Under the pieces are notes generated by a model. It was not told where the DNA came from. It made no database searches and saw nothing but the letters and a program-made list of their open reading frames with translations. Source: Deltaproteobacteria bacterium (GTDB lineage Bacteria; Myxococcota_A; Polyangia; HGW-17; SLPX01). Taken from it: a stretch of 42,402 bases of DNA. How positions within the stretch are numbered: the first letter of the stretch is position 1; every line of letters starts with the position of its first letter. The stretch lies in assembly GCA_021162935.1 (NCBI GenBank), contig JAGGXR010000165.1, positions 1-42,402 of the forward strand, read 5' to 3'. Position numbers and translations under genes: made by a program. Shown here piece after piece: positions 36,198-42,402 of this stretch.

Positions 36198-36647
36198 ATG
36201 AGAGGATATTTGTGGGTTGTCACAATAGGCTACATGTTGGCCGGCATCATATCGCTTGCCAACATCATCGTTGGGAAGAAGCCTGAATTGAAGGACAAGA
36301 TGGACATGCTCTTGTCGTATTCGGGCTACATCGGAACCGCGGTTTTGCTTGCCGGGTTGTGGGGCTTTATCGATGGGCTCTTTTTCACGAAGTTCTACAC
36401 GACAAGCCTGGGCCCCATGATGAAGATGATTCCGGTCGAGGGGCTCGCCATCTTGATTTTCCCTCCGCTCGGTGTCATTTTCGGCCTGTTGCTCGGGCTG
36501 CCCAAGATCGCTGAGTGGACCGGGAAGGACTTGAGCAAGGTGGAGGGATTCGCCAAGAAGCTTGCACCCTACCAGGTGCCCTTTGGTATCGTGGCGTTGG
36601 TCGATGGTTTTCTGCTGTTTCTCTTCCGCATCCACGTATTTTTCTAG
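36198..36647 (+). CDS. Small membrane protein, four hydrophobic segments
   Basis: A 149-residue polytopic protein (WVVTIGYMLAGIISLANIIVG; GYIGTAVLLAGLWGFIDGLFF; VEGLAILIFPPLGVIFGLLLGL; VPFGIVALVDGFLLFLFRI). No family recognised. The ATG at 36198 has AAGGAGG upstream. The 281-base gap after mntP shows no terminator, so linkage to that operon is possible but not shown. Confidence 0.75.
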   Translation: MRGYLWVVTIGYMLAGIISLANIIVGKKPELKDKMDMLLSYSGYIGTAVLLAGLWGFIDGLFFTKFYTTSLGPMMKMIPVEGLAILIFPPLGVIFGLLLGLPKIAEWTGKDLSKVEGFAKKLAPYQVPFGIVALVDGFLLFLFRIHVFF

Positions 36648-36736
36648 GTCCTTTCCATTACATGCACGTCAGACGATGACGCGCGTTTCATCATGACGAG
36701 CGCATCCTTTCCTGGGATGCAGGTGCCCGGCTGAAC

Positions 36737-36803
36737 TCAAGGAGGCTGGTCAGAACAGATCTGCTATCTGGAACGCCGATCCATCCCGCTTTCGTTTCGG
36801 CTT
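36737..36803 (+). repeat. Dispersed ~65-bp repeat, copy 3
   Basis: Third copy of the element at 12478 and 29785 (ggaggctggtcag, atctggaacgccgatccatcccg). Here it runs directly into a second repeat (ttcggcttcgatgaatgaaatgg), shared with copies at 37073 and 42402. Confidence 0.8.
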
Positions 36804-36826
36804 CGATGAATGAAATGGTGGGGCTG

Positions 36827-37040
36827 CTGCCATCGCAAGGCGATGGCAGGGTAGGGGGTGAGCTGGTACTGGCGCCATCGCCTCGCGATGGGAGTGTAGG
36901 GGGTGTGCGGGATAGGTCATTCATCTCCGCCGAGCCTGGAGGCCGGGACTTGGCCTCCCTCGGACGGCTTGTGAGAACGCGCCCAGGAGGGCGCGTTCGG
37001 CTGCGCCTCGACAAAGCTGCCTTCATCGGGCCTGATGAAG
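36827..37040. other. Cluster of hairpins between two genes
   Basis: Four perfect or near-perfect stems: CTGCCATCGC/GCGATGGCAG (36831-36853), GGAGGCC/GGCCTCC (36938-36958), GAACGCGCCC/GGGCGCGTTC with AGGA loop (36975-36998), CTTCATC/GATGAAG (37021-37040). Together they are likely a REP-type or structured RNA region. The 650-base gap 36648-37297 has no protein gene I can support. Confidence 0.65.
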
Positions 37041-37072
37041 TGAGGTGGATTTTCGGGAGCTGGCAGGAGTCG

Positions 37073-37250
37073 TTTGACGTATCCGTGAGTGTGTGGGCGT
37101 GGCCCGAAGCGGCGCTTTGACGCCTCGGTCGTGCCAAGGCTCCCGGCCTGTTTCGTCTCGGCTTCGATGAATGAAATGGTGGTGCTGCTGCCATCGCAAG
37201 GCGATGGCAGGGTAGGGGGTGAAGCGGAGGCGATGGCAGGGTAGGGGGTG
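37073..37250 (+). repeat. Inverted repeat copy B (hairpin-containing)
   Basis: About 135 bases match the reverse complement of 42268-42402 with only a few differences: tttgacgtatccgtgagtg, gcctcggtcgtgccaagg, gatgaatgaaatggtggtg. It contains the hairpin CTGCCATCGC-AAG-GCGATGGCAG (37190-37212) and ends in G-rich gggtaggggg units. Confidence 0.85.
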
Positions 37251-37297
37251 AAGCGGAGACGATGGGAGTCAGAGAGTGGAGTGGAGTGGGGGCTTGG

Positions 37298-38464
37298 TCA
37301 GTAGGCGCGCTGAGCGGCGAAGTGGGCGAGGTCCACGAGAGCGTCCCGGAAGGTAGATGCCGGGAGGTCGGCAAGGCTGGCCGCAGCCTTGTCCGCGTGT
37401 CCGATGGCCACCTGTCTCGTTCGATCGATGGCTCCGGTTCTGGTTACGGCCTGCATCACGGAGCGGGCCTCGATCAACGCATCCTGTTCAGGCAGTTCGG
37501 TCAGGTGCGCGACGGCGTCGCGTAGTTCGGGTTTTTCCTCGATGGCTTCGATGAGGGGTAGTGTCACCTTGCCCTCGGACAGGTCCTTGCCCAGGTTCTT
37601 GCCGAGTTCGTCCGGGTCGGCGAAGTAGTCGAGCAGGTCGTCGGTCACCTGGAAGGCGGTGCCCAGTTCCAAGCCGAAGGTTTCGAGGATTCGGGTTTCC
37701 GGATCGGCCGGCAGACCGCCAAGCGATGAGCACCAGGCCATGAGCGAGGCGGTTTTGCCTTGGATGACCTCGAAGTAGGCGGCTCGGGACAGGTCCAGTT
37801 CGTCTCTGCTTCTGATCTGGATGGCCTCGGCGTTCACCATGGACGTGACGGTGCGATTCAGGCTCAAGACGGCCTCGATGTGTCCAGTCGAAGCGACTTC
37901 GGATAGGGCCAGTGCGAGGCAGTAGTCCCCCGACAGAACCGAGAAGCTGTTGTTCCACACGATTCTGGAGGTAGGGCGGCCGCGGCGTCGATCGCCTTCG
38001 TCGAGCACGTCATCATGCAGCAGGCTGGCGGAGTGGATGAGTTCGGCGGCGCAGGCGATGGGAACCGCCACGTCGTCCAGATCGTCACGGCAGGCACCAG
38101 CGGCCAGGAGTACGAGGGCTGGCCTGATGCGTTTTCCACCGGCTTCGATCAGGTGCAGGGCCACCTTGCCGATGGGGTCTCCGAGCCGCGGGTCCACCAA
38201 GGCCTGGTGGAGACGCGCCTCGACGGCCCGGATGCCCGGTTCGACGACACGGTACCAGTTTGGCCTGTCGTGATGCCGATGGGAGTCGGCCTGCCTGCCG
38301 TCCTGCGGTTCAGCCACCGTTGGATTATGTGGCGTTCGAGCCGGGACCATTGAATTATGTGGCGTTCGAGCCGGATCCGTTGGAGTCGAGGCGGACGGCA
38401 TGTCTGAGGACTCGGATCCCAAGGCTTGTGGATTGCGGCGACTCATGGACAACTTTTTTTGCAC
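37298..38464 (-). CDS. Polyprenyl diphosphate synthase
   Basis: A 388-residue enzyme of the trans-prenyltransferase family that builds long isoprenoid chains (for quinones or carriers) from IPP and an allylic starter. The first aspartate-rich motif is DDVLDEGDRRR (151-161), with GGKRIRP at 109-115; the second is DDLLDYFAD (about 286-294), with KNLGKDLSEGK after it. The first 65 residues are Pro/Thr/Asn-rich and unrelated to the fold. Its product length cannot be read from sequence. The start is uncertain: GTG 38464 or ATG 38446. It lies near UbiD-AcnX, which would supply its IPP, and ends 48 bases from the hairpin repeat at 37250. Confidence 0.92.
   Translation of the reverse strand: MQKKLSMSRRNPQALGSESSDMPSASTPTDPARTPHNSMVPARTPHNPTVAEPQDGRQADSHRHHDRPNWYRVVEPGIRAVEARLHQALVDPRLGDPIGKVALHLIEAGGKRIRPALVLLAAGACRDDLDDVAVPIACAAELIHSASLLHDDVLDEGDRRRGRPTSRIVWNNSFSVLSGDYCLALALSEVASTGHIEAVLSLNRTVTSMVNAEAIQIRSRDELDLSRAAYFEVIQGKTASLMAWCSSLGGLPADPETRILETFGLELGTAFQVTDDLLDYFADPDELGKNLGKDLSEGKVTLPLIEAIEEKPELRDAVAHLTELPEQDALIEARSVMQAVTRTGAIDRTRQVAIGHADKAAASLADLPASTFRDALVDLAHFAAQRAY
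38316..38375 (-). repeat. Two 30-bp in-frame repeats in the synthase N-terminus
   Basis: Two units of 30 bases (accattgaattatgtggcgt... and variant) give a duplicated PARTPHN segment. In frame. Confidence 0.85.
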
Positions 38465-38506
38465 GGGTCCTTGGATGAGGGCAAGAGAAAAGGTTCCAGG
38501 GCGCGG

Positions 38507-39250
38507 TCAGTTTCCGCCAAAACCGAATGTTTTGGAGTCGATGACCGGTTCTGCGTAGGAAAGGAGACGCCAACCGTTGCGCGTCCTACCGACTCGCGTG
38601 ACCGAGACGTTCGTCACGTAGGGGTGCCGCGCCACGTTCAACCACTTTTTGTTGGGGGCCAGGATGTGGTTGGCGATGTAGTAGATGAGGTATCCGTGGG
38701 AAAATAGGGCGATGTGATTCTGGCCGTCGGATTCTTCGGCGAGTCGGTCCAAAACGGATTCGAGCCGCGAGCGCACCTGGTCCGGCGGCTCGCCGCCTTG
38801 GGTGCGTCCGGACATCCATCGGCTTACGTACACAGTGACGAAATAGAGGGCCACTGGCAGGAATACCTCACGGTTGGTCACTCGGGCGTAGACATCGTTG
38901 ATGCGAAGGGCCGTCTCCATGGATCGTTTGAGTCGAGGATGAAGGTCGGGCCGGACGTAGCCGACCTTCGCCTCTTTGAGTTGCTCCATGACGGTCACGT
39001 CGAGCCCCATGACCTTGGAGGCGAGCTGTGCCGTTTCGAAGGCCCGTTGCGTCGGGCTCGTGTAGATACGATCGATTCGGCGATTGCGTAGGAAGCGGCC
39101 GACCTGTTCCGCCTGACGTCGCCCCCGCTCGGTCAGGCCTCCGTGGTAGTTCCCGCTGCCGTACTCTTCGATGCGTTCGATGCGGTTTGGAGCGGTCATA
39201 TCGATTTTTTTGGTGACCGCCTCTCCATGACGGATAAAAAACAGTTCCAT
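38507..39250 (-). CDS. Histidine phosphatase (phosphoglycerate mutase-like)
   Basis: A 247-residue cytoplasmic protein of the histidine phosphatase superfamily. The catalytic RHG is at residues 7-9 (FFIRHGE), with YTSPTQRAFETA and a second His in ALFSHG. Substrate unknown: SixA-like phosphoprotein or a small phosphoester. The start ATG at 39250 gives a normal N-terminus; the upstream extension is not supported. It is on the minus strand 42 bases upstream of the prenyl synthase start, so they may be transcribed together. Confidence 0.85.
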   Translation of the reverse strand: MELFFIRHGEAVTKKIDMTAPNRIERIEEYGSGNYHGGLTERGRRQAEQVGRFLRNRRIDRIYTSPTQRAFETAQLASKVMGLDVTVMEQLKEAKVGYVRPDLHPRLKRSMETALRINDVYARVTNREVFLPVALYFVTVYVSRWMSGRTQGGEPPDQVRSRLESVLDRLAEESDGQNHIALFSHGYLIYYIANHILAPNKKWLNVARHPYVTNVSVTRVGRTRNGWRLLSYAEPVIDSKTFGFGGN

Positions 39251-39356
39251 GTCGTGCCACGTCTCCCTGCAGAACGTCCAATCGCGAGTCAGCGCTGCAA
39301 CATTGCTTTGGACTGCTAGCCTGGACGGCACACCTTGTCAATATCGGGAGGTGGAA

Positions 39357-39719
39357 TCAGATGGTTTGGGACGTTGCCCAGTTGTCGGTGGAGAAGACGA
39401 TCTCGATATTTTGGTACCGGACGCCCTGAGAGTCGAAGAACATCCACAAAGTGTCCGATCCGGGGCAGCGTACGAACGACATGCCTGGCGCCTGTCTCAG
39501 GCTCATGGCCAGGCCTTTGATCTGGTGGCGGAACAGGCGCAGCAATGCTGCGTATGCCTGATCCGAGGCAAAGGCGCCCTCGCCACGCAACCTGCCGGCG
39601 ATCACGATGCCCGTGATGGCGTCATCGGCGCTGTACGTGGCGATGATCGGGGCCAGGGCATGGACGTCTTCGACCGTCATTTTGGTGGATGAGTCGTCTG
39701 CCATCGCCGAGTCGACCAT
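39357..39719 (-). CDS. Small protein of unknown function
   Basis: A 120-residue frame with no signal peptide or membrane segment. The body (EDVHALAPIIATYSADDAITGIVIAGRL, then LWMFFDSQG) is mixed alpha/beta. No family recognised. The start is unclear: ATG at 39719, 39704 or 39680, none with a good ribosome site. The coding evidence is the length and composition only. The gene ends 107 bases upstream of the phosphatase. Confidence 0.5.
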   Translation of the reverse strand: MVDSAMADDSSTKMTVEDVHALAPIIATYSADDAITGIVIAGRLRGEGAFASDQAYAALLRLFRHQIKGLAMSLRQAPGMSFVRCPGSDTLWMFFDSQGVRYQNIEIVFSTDNWATSQTI

Positions 39720-39927
39720 GGAGAGAGCAGTGTGTCTTTTTCGCAGGGTCCGGGGCAATCGAGAGAACAGAGAGCCATGTGCAGGGGAGGAATCAAAAGG
39801 GTATTGAATGGCTTTGTCCGATGTGGTACCGACTCAAAGGTTGGAGAAAGTCGATGGATCCCTAAATCGAAAATGCCCGAGGAGAATGGGGCGCAGTTAT
39901 GGAATTTTTTGTATAGGAGGTGGAATC

Positions 39928-42042
39928 GTGAAGAAGATGACGTGCATGGGGGGGCTGCTAGCCGGGGCGTTCGTGTGGACCCTGGTGGGCGCAGCCTGCA
40001 GTGACGATGACAATGGCAACAAGATTGATGCGCAGGTGGCTGATGGCCAGACGGATTCGTCCGTGACGGACGGTGGCGTGGACTCGGCCGTGCAGCACGA
40101 TGGCACGGTGGACAGCGGTGCTGCGGACGCCGAGGTTTTGGGCTGCACGGGGGACTCCCCAGCGGAGCCTCAACCCACGGGCGCTTGTTGCCAGACCGAT
40201 GCGGACTGCATTGGCGGCACGTGTCTCGGCGGGTACTGCACGTCGACCGGCTGCCAGAGTGACGACGACTGCGATGAGGCCGTGACCGGTCCGTTCGCCG
40301 CAGGGACCAAGTTCAACTGCAGCCAGAACAATACCGGCTATCTGAACTTCTGTGGCCCGGGGAGCCTCCAGTCCTGCGGCGGTCAGAGCGACAGCCCATG
40401 CCCTACGGGTGAGTCCTGTATGCTCGGATGGAACGATCAGGCCATGGGGCCTGGGGATAACGTTCTGACCGGGGTTTGTGTGACGGACATGGGCGGTTCG
40501 GGACTGACCCCTGCCGGCGGTCAGTGCGACGAGCATTCCGACAACTTCGATTATCAGTGCGAAACCACGAGTTTCCTGCTGTCGAGTTGCCTGGGACGGC
40601 GTTGCACCACGGCCTGCGATGTGGAAAATCCGACGAACACCTGCCCGACGGGTATGGAATGTTCGGGGCCGCTGGCATTGAATGGCGGCGCCAATCCCCT
40701 GATAGGAAGTGGCCTGTGTGCCGGGGCCCTGTGCGGCCACCTGACCTTCACGGATCATCCAGACCAGGATGTCCGGGTTCCTGGGTCGGATGCCGACTGC
40801 CCAACGGGCCAGGTCTGCTCTCCCTTCATGCTGACCGGTACGGAAGGGGAGACGTATGAGATGCGCTGCCTCCCCGAGGTTTCGACCTATGGAGGAGCAG
40901 GCGATGCCTGTGAACACGCCGAGAAATTCGGCCAGTTCTGCAATTCCGATCTCTGTCTCCAGATGTCCGCGACCTGGGATGTCCATGGCGGCAACTGCAC
41001 TACGGACGATGACTGCCCGTCGGATCAGGTTTGTACATCGGCGTCCAATCCCAACTTCCCGAAGCGTTGCTCTCCGAAGCCGGACCCAGGGTTCTGCTCC
41101 ATAATGTGTCGAACCGACACGGATTGTCCGACTATGGGCGGACACCCTTCGTACTGCATCGAAATCGGGGTGGGTGCCCTGCTGAACGGACAGGACGCGT
41201 ACATCACGGCCTGCTATCCCGAGCAGGAGCTGTTCGAGCAGACGCCGACCACCTGCCAGAAGGAAAGCGATTGTGACACCGCCGCGGGTGAGGGCTGTGT
41301 CCGGATCAGTAACCACAGTATGCTGCAGGTTTGCAGTGCGATCATGACCGCTGATCCGACGGGGACGGACTGCACCACGGGCGGCCAGTCTGTCTGCGGC
41401 GCGAACGAAGCCTGCATCGACAACGGCGACAACACGAAGCGCTGCACGCCGGTTCTGTCCCTGGGCGATGGCTGCGACCCCGCCGACAATCGCTGCATGA
41501 GCGGCTGGTGTTTGGACAGTGAACTCGCGACGGACGACCAGGGAACGCCCACCAATACGTTCTGTTCGGCACCCTGCACCACCACGACGGATTGCGGCGC
41601 GAACGAAGTCTGTGAGAACATCCTTTGGGCCCAAAATGATCCAGATACCTCTGACGACAACGTCGTATCAGGATTGTGTCGGCCTATGCGGGTGCGCCAC
41701 GACGCAGACGCCTGTGCGAACGACGGTGATTGCGGAGGCGGCAAGACCTGTGACACGGTCACGGGCAGGTGCTACACCTCGTCGGCTGTTTGGGGCGGCC
41801 CTTGCACCGATGACACCGATTGTGGGCAGAATGGTTTGTGCGCCACGGACGCTCCTGGCGGTATGTGCTACCTGCCTGGCTGCGATCCGGCCAACGGCAA
41901 TACGGACTGCGGCGGTGGCGACACGGTCTGTTCCACGAGCAGCCCAGTTGGCGTGTGTGTGGAGGCCTGTACCACGAACACCGACTGCACCAGGAACGGC
42001 GCAGGCTATGTCTGCAACAACGGAGCCTGCGAAGCCCCCTGA
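39928..42042 (+). CDS. Large Cys-rich lipoprotein
   Basis: A 704-residue lipoprotein. The lipobox VGAAC (Cys24) is followed by an Asp-rich linker and then a long Cys-rich region of repeated units of the form C-x-(T/N)-D-x-D-C (for example TDADCIGG, NTDCGGG, TNTDCTRN), the pattern of EGF-like or Dickkopf-like surface modules of myxobacteria. Probably disulfide-stabilised and on the outer surface. The GTG has GGAGG six bases upstream. Function unknown. It is unrelated by sequence to the von Willebrand-like pair at 13.7-17.9 kb but shares their Cys-rich style. Confidence 0.85.
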   Translation: MKKMTCMGGLLAGAFVWTLVGAACSDDDNGNKIDAQVADGQTDSSVTDGGVDSAVQHDGTVDSGAADAEVLGCTGDSPAEPQPTGACCQTDADCIGGTCLGGYCTSTGCQSDDDCDEAVTGPFAAGTKFNCSQNNTGYLNFCGPGSLQSCGGQSDSPCPTGESCMLGWNDQAMGPGDNVLTGVCVTDMGGSGLTPAGGQCDEHSDNFDYQCETTSFLLSSCLGRRCTTACDVENPTNTCPTGMECSGPLALNGGANPLIGSGLCAGALCGHLTFTDHPDQDVRVPGSDADCPTGQVCSPFMLTGTEGETYEMRCLPEVSTYGGAGDACEHAEKFGQFCNSDLCLQMSATWDVHGGNCTTDDDCPSDQVCTSASNPNFPKRCSPKPDPGFCSIMCRTDTDCPTMGGHPSYCIEIGVGALLNGQDAYITACYPEQELFEQTPTTCQKESDCDTAAGEGCVRISNHSMLQVCSAIMTADPTGTDCTTGGQSVCGANEACIDNGDNTKRCTPVLSLGDGCDPADNRCMSGWCLDSELATDDQGTPTNTFCSAPCTTTTDCGANEVCENILWAQNDPDTSDDNVVSGLCRPMRVRHDADACANDGDCGGGKTCDTVTGRCYTSSAVWGGPCTDDTDCGQNGLCATDAPGGMCYLPGCDPANGNTDCGGGDTVCSTSSPVGVCVEACTTNTDCTRNGAGYVCNNGACEAP

Positions 42043-42094
42043 TCGAACGGACCTGTTTGAGCCTGCGAAGGATGTAAAGACCGCCTGAATCGCT

Positions 42095-42121
42095 GCCCGA
42101 GGCGCATCATGCGCCTCGGGC
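42095..42121 (+). terminator. Strong 12-bp hairpin after the lipoprotein gene
   Basis: GCCCGAGGCGCA (42095-42106) pairs perfectly with TGCGCCTCGGGC (42110-42121) around a three-base loop, 53 bases past the stop. No T-run follows, so termination may be factor-dependent. Confidence 0.7.
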
Positions 42122-42189
42122 GGTAGCCTTGCCCACGAAGACGGGCGGGTTCCTCCTACGACCAAGTCACCTGACACGCTTCGTTCCTC

Positions 42190-42402
42190 CCTACCCTGCC
42201 ATCGCCTCCGCCCCACAGGTAGACTGCCATCGCCTTCGCCCGGCCCCCTACACCCCCCCCTACCCTGCCCTCGCGAGGCGATGGCAGCAGCACCACCATT
42301 TCATTGATCGAAGCCGAGACGAAACAGGCGGGGAGCCTTGGCACGACCGAGGCGTCAAAGCGCCGCTTCGGGCCACGCCCAAACACTCACGGATACGTCA
42401 AA
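42190..42402 (-). repeat. Inverted repeat copy C, at the window edge
   Basis: Reverse-complement copy of 37073-37250, probably continuing beyond the window. It contains an imperfect hairpin (CTGCCCTCGC/GCGATGGCAG) and, on the minus strand, a run of four or more G-tracts (gggtaggggggggtgtaggggg) that could form a G-quadruplex. The gap 42043-42402 holds no protein gene. Confidence 0.8.

Noticed and set aside
38507-39250. Glycolytic phosphoglycerate mutase
   Set aside because: Only the RHG core is shared; length and surrounding motifs fit a general histidine phosphatase better.
39357-39719. Small AcnX subunit (DUF126) for the aconitase X protein
   Set aside because: It lacks the family's conserved Gly/Ser-rich GRGSS-type segment and is on the other strand 4 kb away.
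39958-41634. Minus-strand frame of 558 codons opposite the Cys-rich lipoprotein
   Set aside because: Antisense to a lipoprotein with lipobox and ribosome site; composition is an artefact of the Cys codons.

Overview
The window looks like a piece of a high-GC Gram-negative chromosome from a myxobacterium-like (Myxococcota / former Deltaproteobacteria) lineage. The signs are large Cys-rich lipoproteins ending in Asp/Asn-rich metal-binding motifs, an FHA-GGDEF protein, BamA and LolD side by side, a second Omp85-type protein, a DUF5320 protein, and zinc-finger-type L28. The taxonomy is inferred from gene content only. No rRNA, tRNA or CRISPR array was seen.

Region 1 (1-4740) is the end of a defence island. 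Five reading frames are chained by 1-4 base stop/start overlaps: the C-terminal end of a reverse transcriptase, a DUF6978 protein, a DUF1828/DUF1829 protein, a Schlafen-type AlbA_2 ATP-binding protein, and a badly decayed type I restriction subunit HsdR. HsdR has lost its helicase core and C-terminus, and host chromosome begins right after the truncation.

Region 2 (4864-18000) is mostly minus-strand housekeeping and envelope genes: an Omp85-type protein, an IPT/TIG lipoprotein, fructose-1,6-bisphosphatase, a YycJ-like metallo-hydrolase, and two tandem paralogous von Willebrand-like lipoproteins followed by an SH3-like secreted protein. A plus-strand FHA-GGDEF diguanylate cyclase sits among them behind a good promoter and a possible leaderless small ORF.

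Region 3 (18200-28750) is plus strand: a thiolase-like protein lacking the usual nucleophilic Cys with its DUF35 zinc-ribbon partner, an EamA transporter, a secreted protein, a PrsW-type membrane protease, a thioredoxin-like lipoprotein, lolD coupled to bamA, and a DUF5320 protein.

Region 4 (28858-38464) holds rpmB, a class II aldolase, and then what is probably one transcription unit: hybrid histidine kinase, UbiD-family decarboxylase, aconitase X, MntP. UbiD-type plus AcnX-type proteins side by side are the two signature steps of the archaeal modified mevalonate pathway (mevalonate 5-phosphate dehydratase and anhydromevalonate phosphate decarboxylase). A polyprenyl diphosphate synthase lies about 1.4 kb past mntP on the other strand. 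This is the most interesting metabolic signal in the window.

Region 5 (36650-42402) contains hairpin-rich repeats. A ~180 bp repeat at 37073 recurs inverted at the right edge, flanking the prenyl synthase, a histidine phosphatase, a small unknown protein and a large Cys-rich lipoprotein. A different ~65-70 bp repeat occurs three times in the window, once inside the aldolase coding sequence without breaking the frame. Short tandem duplications are unusually common across unrelated genes.
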